Shown piece by piece: positions 24,752 to 42,340 of a stretch of 64,000 nt of DNA (its first letter is position 1; each line of letters opens with the position of its first letter). Origin of the DNA: Tetrastigma voinierianum (lineage: Eukaryota; Streptophyta; Magnoliopsida; Vitales; Vitaceae); NCBI GenBank assembly GCA_016808115.1, contig JAEQBH010001852.1, positions 124,001 through 188,000 on the forward strand, in the 5' to 3' direction. Position numbers and translations under genes: made by a program. The notes under the pieces are model-generated. The model was not told where the DNA came from and ran no database searches. It worked only from the letters and a program-made list of their open reading frames with translations.

Positions 24752-25335
24752 AATAATCATAACGCTTGATTGAATGAAGGAGGATGCACAAATTGTGAAA
24801 GGAGTTTGATATGGATTTTTTTGGGTGATAATATAAATGTAAATGTATTTTCTTGATGTTTGAACATGAGGTTTGTTAAATATATAGGGAAAATTCTGCC
24901 AAAATTTTTTTAAATTATGGACAACTGTTAGTATTGGGACTCATAATCATAACGTTTGATTGAATGAAGGAGGATGGGCAATAAATTGTGAAAGGAGTTT
25001 GATTTGGATTTTTATGGGTGATGATAATATAAATGTAAATGTATTTTCTTGATGTTTGAACAAGAGGTTTGTTAAATATATAGGGGAAATTCTGTCGAAA
25101 TTTTTTTAAATTATGGACAACTGTTAGTGTTGGGACTCATAATCATAACGTTTGATTGAATGAAGGAGGATGGGCAATAAATTGTGAAAGGAGTTTGATA
25201 TGGATTTTTATGGGTTATAATATAAATGTAAATGTATTTTCTTGATGTTTGAACATGAGGTTTGTTAAATATATAGGGGAAATTCTGCCGAAATTTTTTT
25301 AAATTATGGATAAACTCATAGTGTTGGGACTTTAA
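24752..25335. repeat. Three tandem copies of a ~190-196-bp unit
   Basis: Unit starts near 24,752, 24,942 and 25,138, each with ATAATCATAACG then TTGATTGAATGAAGGAGGAT and ending near ACTGTTAGTGTTGGGAC. The copies are nearly identical, so the expansion is younger than the surrounding decay. Confidence 0.85.
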
Positions 25336-26200
25336 GTATTTCTATTAGTTACATGCTAAAATAACAATACATCTACATGTATTCTTGTTATTAGAGTCTT
25401 CTATGGGTCGGGTCACCTTATCCTCATGAGTCGCTTTTACACACTCTGAATTATGACGTGTGTGACATTTGTCAACGATCGTGGCAACAAATTTACGACG
25501 CTAATTTCAAAACTTAATATTCATTTCTTTAACCTCTTAGCTCATTTTACTATTTATAACATTCGGGCTAATTTTTATTACAGAGCGAGTAGTAGAGAGT
25601 CTTCGTGAGTCACCGCATGAACGGAAATAATGTCATCATGCTCGCGTATATTACGAGGTCAGCTGGGCGGTAGTGGATCGCGAGATCGGTCTTTGGTTTA
25701 GGGCCTTACGTGAATGTTTGTTATTCGTACGCGCCCTCCTCCTCCGGCTACGGCTTAGTGGCTTGGCAGAACTACCAATGAGGTCATTGAGCTACGCGCA
25801 GACGGCCGGGCGTGACTAATGGATCAGGACACAAAGCAGAGGACTTCATTAGCCGAGATTACCCGCCGACCACGCAAGCACCGTCCCACGATCATTCATT
25901 CTCCTCATCTAGTTATTATTCTTAGGAATTATTATCTTTTTTTTTTTTGCAATCTCACTACACTTTTTATATATTAATACATTGATATAATACAATATTT
26001 TCATATTTATTTATTGTTATTTAATTTTTTCATTATATAAAATTAAGAATAATTTAAATTTAATATTATTTATTTTTAATATATTAAAAAAATTCCAATA
26101 AATTAGAGATTTAAAATTCATTATATAAAATTAAGAAAATTAAATTTAATATTATTTTCTATTTTAAGAGTATTAAAAAAAAAATTCAATAAAATAGAGA
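25336..26200. other. CACTA right interior
   Basis: A moderately GC stretch at 25,570-25,900 may be remnant coding sequence of the CACTA. It is followed by AT-rich DNA to 26,200. No motif recognised. Confidence 0.3.
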
Positions 26201-26487
26201 TTAGACACTATTCCGTCCCTATTTTTAGAGACTGAAGGACATTTCGGCCTTAAAAATAGAGACGGAACTCAAGATCTCGGCTCTATTTCTAGAGACTTAA
26301 ACTCAATTCCGTCTCTAAAGATGTGAGACTTTAATGAATTTATTCATTCTGGCATCGTGAGACGGAACATTTTGGTCTCTATGGGGAGATCGATTTAAAT
26401 AGAGACGGAAAATTTCCGTCTCTATTTTCAATTAGAGACGGAATTCCGTCTCTATTTTCCGTCTCTATTCTTCAATTTTCTTGTAGT
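26200..26487. repeat. CACTA right subterminal array and terminus
   Basis: GAGACGGAA and TTCCGTCTCT motifs recur in both orientations up to the inverted terminus, mirroring the left end. Confidence 0.8.
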
Positions 26488-26570
26488 ATAAGGCCCTAAA
26501 ACCCAAAAATGCAAAAACCCTAAAACCCTAAAACCCTAAAACTTTAATACCCTAAAACCCTAATCGATGA
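26488..26570 (+). repeat. Telomere-like CCCTAAA repeat, right of the CACTA
   Basis: AAGGCCCTAAAACCC, then several CCCTAAA units to about 26,565. It continues the tract that ends at 17,715. Confidence 0.7.
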
Positions 26571-27300
26571 CACCGAAAAATCCAAGATGAACATGTTTTG
26601 TTTGTTGAAAATCCTGGAGAATATAAAAAATATTAAATTTAGAGAATACTAAAATTGTGTTTTTTATGTTTTCAAAAACCGCCGTGAAAGGGTAAATTTA
26701 AAGACCGCTAAATTAAAGTTTTTGAGTTTTTTAAATTCTTATTAATAATGGTTTGAAAACTTATTTCCCCTAATTCTAATTTATATTTTTATTGTATGCA
26801 TTGTAAAAAATCCAAATTATAATACTTACACTTAGAATTATTTTTATAAAAGCTGTACATGTATAAAAATAAAACTGACAGCGCCTCACGATAATCACGC
26901 ATAATCTTCAAAAAACATTGTATATACCAAATCATGCATATACCAAAACATTTTATACAAATTTTCATATATAAAAATAATAACATATATCAATGAGTCC
27001 CACAAGATGGCGCCTTTATAGTTCTCTTAGGACGACGCTAGAATAAATGAAACTCTGTCGGGCAACAGATCCCGTGGTGTCCGAGACGAGCCGAGGGAGC
27101 CGATGAAACCGAGGAGCCGATGGAGCCGAATCGATGGATGTAGTCGATGTACACGCCGAGTACAGGTCGCCAGGCCGGAAGTCTACTCCACTCGTGTAAA
27201 AGGTTAAGTGACGCTGGCCATCCAGCTGGCGCAATGTATGGATGGTAAAGGGTGTGACGACAATGTGATATCTACCGGTATGGATGCTGGCTCTGGCGAC
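26571..27300. other. Spacer downstream of the mobile-domain relic
   Basis: AT-rich to about 27,000, then GC-richer and open on the minus strand. The latter may be the C-terminal tail of the mobile-domain gene but has no recognised motif. Confidence 0.3.
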
Positions 27301-27318
27301 ACCGGATAAGGTATAGAC

Positions 27319-27460
27319 GTGTAAGTGTGTGGGAGTATGGAAGGTGATGTGTAAGTGTGTGGGGGTAGGGAAGGTGATGTGCCAATGTGTGGGGGTATGG
27401 AAGGTGATGTGTAAGTGTGTGGGGTAGGGAAGGTGATGTGGAAGTGTAGGGGTATAAACA
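27319..27460. repeat. 30-bp minisatellite
   Basis: Four copies of a 29-30-bp unit like GTGTAAGTGTGTGGGGGTA plus GGAAGGTGAT, and a partial fifth. A unit of 30 keeps frame, so the minus-strand open frame here shows a ten-residue His/Thr/Pro repeat. Confidence 0.85.
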
Positions 27461-27499
27461 TCTCGTGAGGGGTGGGTACGGGAGGATATCAAGTAGCAA

Positions 27500-29407
27500 A
27501 GTCACCAGGTACGATACCGCCACCGCTTGCACCATGACCTGTGCTCCACCATCTCGAGCACGACCGCGATCAACTCCTCCGCTCCCTCAGATCTACCTCT
27601 AATGGCTGCATACGTGATGGAGTGGATGACACCGGACAAGTTCAATCGATGGTCCATGATGTGGAAGCGTCCCGGAAGGCATCAAGGCGATGCGAGTAAT
27701 GGCCTTCTCCCATCCGTAACAATCGATCGGGGCAATATGATGTATGTCCCACAACGCACCAAATGCAGCAAACGAGAGCGACCGGCTGCACAACTATGGC
27801 GGCGATCCGGGAGTGGAACCAAAGAAAGACTTATAATTACATAATCTATTACCAGTAAATTAGGTAAAAATATCTTGTAAAACACATACGAAATTAACTA
27901 CCAAAACATGCGGTACTACCTACCGTGAGTATGGAACCCCCATATCATCCCTATGCGCCTGTGGTGTCATAAAACACGCAGAATACGACGATACCACCGC
28001 ATAATGATCATGGAAGTCCATCAAACCCACCATGGGTGAAGTAATGATCCTCGCCGATCGCTGCATCCCATCATGCTACGTGACGGAGCATGATACGCCT
28101 CCTAATCGTGACCGGTGTCGCCATTACGCATCCACTCTGACGAGCTGATGCTCGTGAAGAGCAGTTTCGCAGTGCACTCATCGCAAATTTCAACCGACGA
28201 AGACGCGCCGACGATGCCAATTAATAGTCTAAACATATGAGCTTCGTGACATCGCCAAGACCGATATCCCTGATTAGCTGCTAAAATATCGGAAGTCGTC
28301 AACCAACTCTCCGACGACACGCTATGCGCTTAAGACCTACACATTAACCATTGACGTCAAAGACTTTTATGTCAACATGAATGAAATTACTATAGGAACC
28401 ATGTACTTTTACATATAATTACCTGATCGGAAATTTGTGCGTCTAGCTGATCTCGATATAAGAGGAGGACATCGGATGGGTTAAGCACTCGTGTCAAAGG
28501 TACTCTCCACCTACACCCCAATGGAAGAGCCGCTCCGCTCTACCGATTGCGGCTCTGGTTGAACGGGCCATGCTCAATCGGTAATCCATCGCCCGTGACT
28601 TCGCCTACGACGCCATCAACATCGCCATCATGTAAGGCATGTGGCAATGGTAGGAAGCCGATATGGCGCCGATCGCCAAAATCGCAAGGTCGGCCCACGG
28701 AAGTCTCTCCAAGACCATAGCCGAATATAAAATAAACAGAATTAATCAATCTAATTACGTGAATGAAGTGTATGTAATTACAAACAATAAATTTACATAC
28801 TTGTATCAGTGTAATACAACCACTGGTTTGACTTAAGATCTACGGGCCTGAAGCTCGCAACGACATAATCCTGATATGTATGTGCAAGTAATCGCACCAC
28901 CCCAACTATAAGCTTCCATGTCCTGTGGTCAACCTCGAGTAAATGGAGAAAGCACGGTGAATATGGACCCTTCGGTCTCGCAACAAGAAGGATCCCATCA
29001 AGACTAAGATGAACCCACGCACTCCGCCTCCAAATCGACCTCATCAAAGACGTCCTAGTGGTGGATAATCACGACATAATCAATCTGATGGAGATAGCAA
29101 GACTCTATGAGAGCATCACGGTGACTCAGCACCACCGCATAATCCTTACTACATCGAGCACACACGTCCCTATGACGGCAAAACTCCGTCGACAAAGGCC
29201 AAGGATGATAGCACATCCCGTAACGCGGATCGCCATCTCTCCGACCGGGAGCATGAAATGTGTCTCGCTACCATCTCTCGACGGAGATATAATAAGCGCC
29301 AATCTATCATGATGTGGCCTAAGCGGTATATACCGTAGAATCCTCGCTACTGGATCACGCACGATTCCACGCGTGGATTCGTCCTCCACCGCCGAGGGAA
29401 GACTCAT
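27500..29407 (-). pseudogene. Plant mobile domain (MAIN-like) gene relic
   Basis: Minus strand near 29,260 encodes ETHFMLPVGEMAIRV then IILGL, the most conserved signature of the plant mobile domain. Downstream on the same strand, 29,030-28,870 encodes a segment (YSPCFLHLLEVDHRTWKL) that fits the following helix and Trp block. Near 27,930-28,010 comes DFHDHYAVVSSYSACFMT. Frames change between blocks and no full-length reading exists. MAIN and MAIL1 in Arabidopsis keep transposons silent and meristems stable, and related domains are also carried by plant transposons. The gene starts about 1.7 kb inside the right terminal repeat and points to the middle of the MULE. Confidence 0.7.
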
Positions 29408-29689
29408 CCGTCGCGAGGATGAGTACTTCCTCAGAATTACAATGAATGAAAACCATGTTTATAATTGAATATATAGATTGGGGAGAGTAAACTGAATGTT
29501 ATCTACAGAATAATAACATAATCTTGCTCTGGTGTCAACTAAGTGGGACTCGTGGTTTGTTCTTGCAATAGCAAGACAGATGGATCCAATGGATCACATG
29601 AAGCCTCTAACACTATATATAACCTCGATGTCTAATCATCATACATACTAGTAAAACACATCGAGAAATCAGACATAATAATTAAAGGC

Positions 29690-30110
29690 ATTATGTTTTG
29701 TGTGGTTTTAGTGTTTCAATGTTTTAAGGTTTTGAAGGATTTGGGTGGTTTTAGGTTTTGGCGTGGTTTTAGGTTTTGGAAGGTTTCAATACTAAGTGGT
29801 TATAGGGTTTCGTTTTAGGTTTTTACGTTTTAGGGTCTCAACGCTTTAGTATTTTAGGTTGAAATGTCGCTGCTCTGTGGCTCGGGGTCTCTGCCTTGTG
29901 GTCTTATGGTTTCAAAGGTTTCGGGGTTTTAGCTTCTGGCTCAAGGTTTCAGTTTTAGGTTTTTGCAGGTTTTAGCTTTCAGTTCTAAGGTTTTAGGCTT
30001 GTGTGGTTTTTTAAAGATTTAATGTCATATGGTTTTAGGGTTTCAAGGTTTTAAGGTTTTACGGTTTGAGGGTTTCAATGTTTTAGGGTTTTAGAGGTTT
30101 TAAGTTGCTG
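29690..30110 (-). repeat. Long degenerate telomere-like tract (TTTTAGGG orientation)
   Basis: About 420 bp of GGTTTTAGG, GGTTTCAAGG and GGGTTTCAATG words, strongly degenerate. It is in the opposite orientation to the tract that flanks the CACTA. Confidence 0.6.
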
Positions 30111-31079
30111 AACACCTCCCACAGCACCTCAAGCATACTCCACTGTAAAGAGAAAAATAGTCACAGACAGTAAAAGCACAAAATGACATTCTAGCGGATA
30201 GTGGGCTGGAGCCTTTATAAAGGATGTTCCTATTTCTTTAGACATTTTGCTCGTCATGGGAGTGGGCTGTTGTTTGGGATGTGGGATGAACATGTAAGAT
30301 CAAGCAAATAAATGAACCACTTTAAGTGAAATGTATATATTTTTCTCTATGGCTTGGGGATAAAACTATCAACAGGTTAAGTTCCTTCTAGAATGTCGTA
30401 TTTTTGACCCAGCAACACATACATCAAAAACCAAATGGTTCTCACTTCTCACCGAGATAGGCTCTTTTGTAACTCATGTGCCTTTATTTATTACGAATTT
30501 TCATACTCAACTCTTGTTTTCTCCATGATGAAGCATTCTGTTGTTCTATTTATGTGACAATGGTTAATGAAGTAGCCTATTGCAACTTTGTTTTCCTTTA
30601 AATTTTGAAGGGGAAAACATTAAACACACTCGGGCGTGTAGTGTGATCATCTAAGCTTTTTGTAATTTAGATAATCAATTCGACTACACTGCAAGCCTAA
30701 TTTATAGAATTTGAGGTATCCAGGATGGCATGATCTAACGGCTTAGACGTTACAATGGAATGAAAAGATTTCTGGTCAATCCTATTCCCCTTTTCCAAAA
30801 TGTAGTTGTTTCCTTAGAAAATTTATCTAACCAACAGCATAAGATACAAATCACAACATGCGACTATAAATTCCACGAAAGCGGAAACAAAAACAAAATC
30901 GTCTCCTAACGTTGCACATTTCAGACAACATTACATAGAAATATGAAAAAATTAAATAAAATGTTTTCAAAAGCCGAAGATTACAGTCGGATGAGCGAGA
31001 GAGGGAAGAAAAGGAGGAGGGAGCTGACCACTTAGGAAGGACGAGAAAGAGAGGAGGAGCGACCAGCTGGAGAGGAAGG
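30111..31079. other. MULE right arm without a recognised gene
   Basis: Mixed sequence that turns purine-rich after 30,980 (GAGAGAGGGAAGAAAAGG). On the minus strand that would be a pyrimidine-rich leader for the mobile-domain gene. Confidence 0.35.
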
Positions 31080-31137
31080 CGGATCGGACTGAGGGGAAAA
31101 TGGGGAGCTTACGTCGGACGAACGAGGAAGAGGGGAG

Positions 31138-31168
<31 letters not shown>

Positions 31169-31475
31169 GAAGAGAGTGGCGGGAGAAGAAAAAGCCCTAA
31201 CGCGCAAATTTAATCCTGCCAATTGTCGCGGTTCCTGTCGGCGGCAATTAAAAATCCAATTGCCGTAGTTGTGGTCGGCGACATTTAAAAATCTAATTGT
31301 CGCAATTGTGTGCGTCCGACTGATTCTTGCATTCAAAACCGTCGTTGTCGTTGCGGCATTAGGAATCAATTCTTGTTTGTTCAGTTATGGCGGCGCATTA
31401 CTTTAGTCAATAATTTCCCCTGCGAACTAATTTTATCTTTTTTATTTTCAAATGCACCATTTCCGTACAAAACTC
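31080..31475 (-). repeat. Right terminal inverted repeat of the MULE
   Basis: Read on the minus strand it matches the left repeat from GAGTTTTGTACGG through the CAATTG/GGCGGCAATT blocks to GCGCGTTAGGGCTTTTTC. A CTCTCTCT-rich leader-like tract follows. The copies are clearly homologous but differ by many substitutions and small indels, so the insertion is old. Confidence 0.7.
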
Positions 31476-32061
31476 TCTTTTTTAAGCCTTTCTTCTATAA
31501 ATAACCAAAAGGTCGGTGAGCTTCTCGGACACAATTTCCTTTTTATTTTAATTTTAATTTTTGAATAAATAAAAAATATAGGATTTATCTAACAAAAAAA
31601 AAAAAAGGGATCTTCGGTGATTTGTTAGCATTGAGGGCAAAAATAAAAATAAGGGACTAAAGAGAGAAAAAAATAAATGTGAATTTGACGATCTTATAAG
31701 TCTTTGAAAATAGCCGTTGTTTAAATTTATATTTTAAAAAATATTTAAATAAAACATATATAAACCTTTTGGATATTTTAAATAACAATTAGAATTGAAA
31801 TACAATTTATCTACCACTTTTAATTATTTAAATTCTGTCACTTTTTTTTCAAGAAGCTAAAGTTGAGATCAATTATTTATATAGTATATTTAATGATTTT
31901 TATTCAGAGTATCTCTTGGTCTTAATATAAAAAAACATATATACATGTACACCTAGTTTAATATTGATAAATTTGTATTGATCATTTTGCAAGTGTGGTC
32001 TTGATAAGTGAATCTTAAAGAAAAACTTTAACCTAGTGAATATATATGTTTTATGCACTTC
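31476..32061. other. AT-rich intergenic DNA
   Basis: No gene or repeat is defined between the MULE and the tandem duplication. Confidence 0.5.
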
Positions 32062-32880
32062 AAATTATGGATTATGAGAGATTTAATGTGGTTATATTTA
32101 GAAAATAAATTTGGCAGTGGAGATCATGAAGTGGAGTTATAAAAGTAAATTGAGGTGTGGTTTAGAACATTGTCCTTAAAAATTTTATTCCATACGATTT
32201 AACCGTTCTTCAGAAAATGTTTATGGAACAGGAACAATAGAGAGAGGGGATATAAAGAATTATGTCTTTTTCAACATCAGTAGATGTCTCAATTTATAGG
32301 AAAAAAGTTGTAATAGTTTGATTTGAAATTCAAAAAATAGTTGTTGGCAATTAAGGGTGGAATTAAAGCAAAATTGTCTCTTAGGAATTGAATTAAAAAA
32401 ATAGCTATTTTTTAAACACGAACCGTTGTGATTTTTAAACAGTAAAAAACCAAGGATTTCATGAAGGTCTTGAGATCAAATTATGGATTGTAAATTTAAT
32501 GTGGATTATGTTGATCGCTGGCTGTTTGGAGATTGGGAAGTGGAGTTACAAAAGTAAACTTAGGCATGTTTTAGAACACTATCCTTAGGAATTTTATTCC
32601 CTATGATTCAACAGTTCTTTAGAGAATGTTTCTAAAACATGAACAACAGAGAAAAAGGAATATAGAGAATTCTGTCTTTTTCAACATCAATAGAGATCTC
32701 AATTTGTAAGAAAAAAAAAGTTATAATAGTTTGGTTTGAAATTCGAAAAATAGTTGTTGGCAATTAAGGCTAGAATTAAAGCAAAATTGGTTGTTATGAA
32801 TTGAATTCAAAAAATAGTTGTTGTTGAAACATGAATCGTTTTGATTTTTAAATAATAAAAAATCAAGGTTTTCATATAAG
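32062..32880. repeat. ~410-bp tandem duplication
   Basis: Copy 1 spans about 32,062-32,471 and copy 2 about 32,473-32,880. Shared words include TAGTTGTTGGCAATTAAGG and GTCTTTTTCAACATCA in the same order and spacing. The copies differ by scattered substitutions and small indels. No coding capacity. Confidence 0.85.
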
Positions 32881-35310
<2,430 letters not shown>

Positions 35311-35319
35311 AGATTTTAT

Positions 35320-35480
35320 CAGGTCAGGACGTGTCGAGGTCGGGATATTTGATAGGATTTTTAAACGGGAATGAGTACAAACTATCTTACCCCATCTTGG
35401 GTTTGGGATGGGTATGAAAAATATTTATATATTTCGGGTTGGGAGATGGGATAAAGTCTTTGTAGACCCGAGACAAGATT
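35320..35480. repeat. Possible small transposon remnant
   Basis: Contains ACCCCATCTTGGGTTTGGG, ATGGGTATG and TCGGGTTGGGAGATGGG, phrases like those in short plant repeats. No clear termini. Confidence 0.25.
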
Positions 35481-35649
35481 CCAGATTTTTGAAAGAACTT
35501 AAAATGTATTTCGGTAAAAAAAATCCAAAATTTTCTAGTCTCAGATGACGGGAAATGGATTTCATAGTTATGGAATCATCTCCCACGAAATCTAGCTAAC
35601 ACGTCGAATTTAGTAATTGAAACGATTGGAATTTGCATGTTTTTCGAGC

Positions 35650-37497
35650 AGAGCTCTTGGATTGCAAGTAAGCGACATGTGATGTGACAAAGTCACCCTA
35701 TAACATGTACTCTTGTGATACATGTTACGAGATTAGAGATGATGGGGAAGCAGAACTGACCCCGAGATTGTGCCAAGTGTCAAAATTCAGAAGGAAAGAG
35801 GACATGAATGGCATTAATTAAATTGTAAATGATAACCAAGGACAAAGAGCTAGTAGTGGTCATACTTTAGCACCTTCAAAGAGACCAACGTGAAGGAGAA
35901 AGGTGATGTAGTGGAAGTTGGGTTTTGGGTTTAACGGTGAGTGCGCCCAACTTCTCTCTAAGATCCCGATCGATTAGATGATCGGTTTCTCAGGACAAGA
36001 AGGAAGAGAAGTTGCTTTGCAGCGGTGAGGACTACGGCGTGGGCACTTGGGTTTTGAGGAGTTTGGAGGCAAACTCCCGCTTGGTAGGGAGTTTTTATCC
36101 TGTGTTTAACCCTTGTTTAAGTGTTTTGTTGATGGTTGGAGTTGATTTGAGTGCGGGGGCCGTTTGATCGGTCCCAAGCTGGGACCAAAATGTGGAAATT
36201 TTGGAACCCATTTGGGCGGGATACCGTGGCGTGGGGCCCATTTTAATTAGTTGTTTCATAATTTATGCAATAAATTGTGTGTTGATATTAATATGAGGCG
36301 GAAATGACCATGAAATCGGTTTCAAAAAGTGGAACAAATGTTTGATGGTAAGTACATACGGACGGCCCTTGCTCTATTTTGGAATTTGTTAAAAATAGTC
36401 CCGGGTTTGTGTGAATTGGACTAAAAATGTCCATATGTTGTGTGTATGAGGAATTGTTTTGAAATGAATGACTTGAGTTGGTTGATCAAAAGAAATTAAT
36501 AGGTTATGTTTGATGTGTTAACATGATGCCATAATTATATAGAATATAATTGTGGGTGAGCCATTGGAAATGGAATGATGATTAGCTCAAGTGAGCAAAT
36601 TTGGGAGTTGGTTGATCAAATTTTAATAACATGTGGTGTGAGTGTTAATTTGATAATATATACATATTTGATATATTGGTTGGATTGTGTTGAAATGACA
36701 TAATACATTCATATGCACCGGGTAACCTAGAAATTAGGTATGAGTGCATGACATGAATTAAAATAAAAACGAACATGGTTGCGAAAGGAATTTCACAGGA
36801 TAATTTTCCGGAGAATGGGGTTGGGAGACAGTCCAACAGATCATTTCGGATGAGGACCATGACTATTTCGGGAAGTTCTCCAACACATTCGCCTTGAAGG
36901 GTAGTCCCATATTTTTACCAAAACTCGGTAGTGTATTTTCGAGAACAATAAGTTTTGTTTTGAAAATGATGTTTTCTCATACATGACTTAGGCAAGTGTG
37001 AGGGAGTCGGTGAGGACTTGATACATGGGAGGCAGGCGTTAGACATTCAAGTAGGATCACAATTGCACTTGAGTGTGTGTTATATTGGATCATTGCATAT
37101 GCATAGGTGAGAATGTGACTGGGGTAATTCCCTGCAGGCGATGGCTCTGCAATCGAGAATATCATTTCGATTACGGGGGCGTTCGAAGAATAGCTTATCT
37201 TAGAGGCCAATTTTGAAGAAAGCCGGTTTGTGGCTTTGATGGTTTTTGGTATAACATGTATTAGAATTGTGATTTTAATATGTGTTTGTATTAAGAGAAA
37301 TGTTATAACTCTTGAACTATTGGAAAATAGTTGGGTGTATATTTTGATAAGTATTGGTGTATGGGCCCAAGAGACTATTTTTACTCAGGTATGGGTCTCG
37401 TGATGCGAGGCGTATAGATTTTCCATGGTGGCAGGTGTCAAGCGAGGACACCCAGAGGATTTGGGATCACGGGTGCCTTGTCCCAGGCCCCGTTACA
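35650..37497 (+). mobile_element. Possible Ty3/gypsy (Tekay-like) LTR fragment
   Basis: The order of words (GACGGCCCTTGCTC near 36,360; ATGCATAGGTGAGAATGTGAC and CCCTGCAGGCGATGG near 37,100-37,145; CCCCGTTACATTT at the end) resembles long LTRs of this group. The usual primer site is not intact after 37,497 and the left border is not visible. Confidence 0.3.
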
Positions 37498-38646
37498 TTT
37501 ACCATCCTTACCTGAGTGGGCCATTTTCTCTCAATTTTCTTCTGCTTTATATCTCTCTATTTTTCGAGATATCTCTCTTTTTTTCATTAGATAGCAATGA
37601 AGGTACTACCTGTTTTGTTTTTTTCAGGGCTTTTTTATCTTAAAATGCCATTTGAGCCATATTGTTGTTTTGGCAGGGAGGCAATCCTAATTTAATAGAG
37701 ATAATTAGGAAAAAAATATGTCAATGGGGATGAACACAAGTGTGTCACATTGAAATGACAGGAAATGAATAATACATAATAAAGCAGAACAGTTGAAGAA
37801 ATGACAGGAAATATAACATAAAAAATTATGAATATAAATTAAATTAGAATAAAATCATAGCAGTTGAAGTACTTTATTGCATAAGTAATATAAAACCATT
37901 TCTTTTGTTTCAGAAACAAGAAATAAGCTATCATTGGTAACATAACCAATAAAGAATAGAATATTCAAATACAGTTCATAGCTCTACGGAAAGAATGGTT
38001 TAAGTAATTGGGAAAGTAGACCGAAGACAATTTTACTTGAAGAAGAGTAAATCCAAAGTCTTAAGGAATGAGAAAGAGACAGGAAGGTGAAGCTGTCTGT
38101 AGTTAAACATGCTCTTAGATAGGTGGCGTTGAAGTGCCGGAACAGCCGGTGACTCAGCAACAATGGCGTTTCTGTAAATCTGAGATGGGAATATTGGAAA
38201 TGGAGGTAAACCTGATGGTTAATATGGGAAAAAATTCCAAAAAAAAATCTTCTTTATTAGGAGTGAGTTAGGACCTGGCAGGAACATCGAATTTATCTCA
38301 ACAAAATTTAAGGATGTCTATCAGAAGCGAATGGTTTTTTCTCTGTTGAAAGCACTTGAAAGCAAATTGGCTGGAACATGTTATGTGGAGTACTATGGGA
38401 TTTGGCGGATCCTCTAGCAAACGAGCTCAGAAGCAGTTGAAATCCAAAGTATATTGGCTTAGTCTCACAGTGCAATCATCTTCGTTCTGGCCAGCCTAAG
38501 CATCTCTCTTGCAGTAGAGACGAAGACATATCACAGGTATGACCTCTCTGTGGCTACCACATCTTTAAGAGAGAAAAGCGGTCCGGTTGACCTCTGTCTG
38601 ACTTGAATAAAGTATCCACCCATGAGTCACACACGTAACCACCCTG
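37498..38646. other. Intergenic DNA
   Basis: No gene, repeat or element boundary is supported. Confidence 0.45.
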
Positions 38647-38651
38647 AGGGC

Positions 38652-42335
<3,684 letters not shown>

Positions 42336-42340
42336 AGGGC

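Larger units (their letters stand above)
17716..26487 (+). mobile_element. CACTA (En/Spm) transposon, 8.8 kb, nested in the MULE
   Basis: The left end reads CACTACAAGAAAATTGAAG. The right end is its inverted copy, ending CTTGTAGT followed by ATA. The left flank is also ATA, so the 3-bp target duplication fits if the last G was lost. Subterminal arrays of GAGACGGAAA/TTTCCGTCTC lie at both ends. Inside are a TNPD transposase relic, a MATE fragment and tandem repeats. Confidence 0.85.
9785..31475. mobile_element. 21.7-kb Mutator-like element (MULE) with captured genes and a nested CACTA
   Basis: The two ends are inverted copies. The left begins GAGTTTTGTACGGAAATG, and the reverse complement of the right end begins the same way. 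Both continue through AAGATAAAATTAGTT, a GGGGAAA word, an ATGCGC-type word and the CAATTGCCG-rich blocks. Flanks are TCCTTTTTT on the left and TCTTTTTTA on the right, close to a 9-bp duplication but low in complexity. Inside are a MURA transposase relic, an EDM2-like fragment, a mobile-domain relic and telomere-like tracts. About 8.8 kb of the length is a CACTA inserted later. The transposase is broken, so movement would need help from another copy. Confidence 0.75.

Noticed and set aside
24752..25335. CRISPR-like array
   Set aside because: Units are contiguous 190-bp tandem copies without spacers, in a plant transposon.
27016..27492. 158-codon minus-strand frame with His/Thr/Pro repeats
   Set aside because: Much of it is the 30-bp minisatellite; I could not show it is an independent protein, so it is treated as repeat and possible tail of the mobile-domain relic.
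29690..30110. True chromosome end
   Set aside because: The repeat is short, degenerate and internal to a transposon, with unique sequence on both sides.
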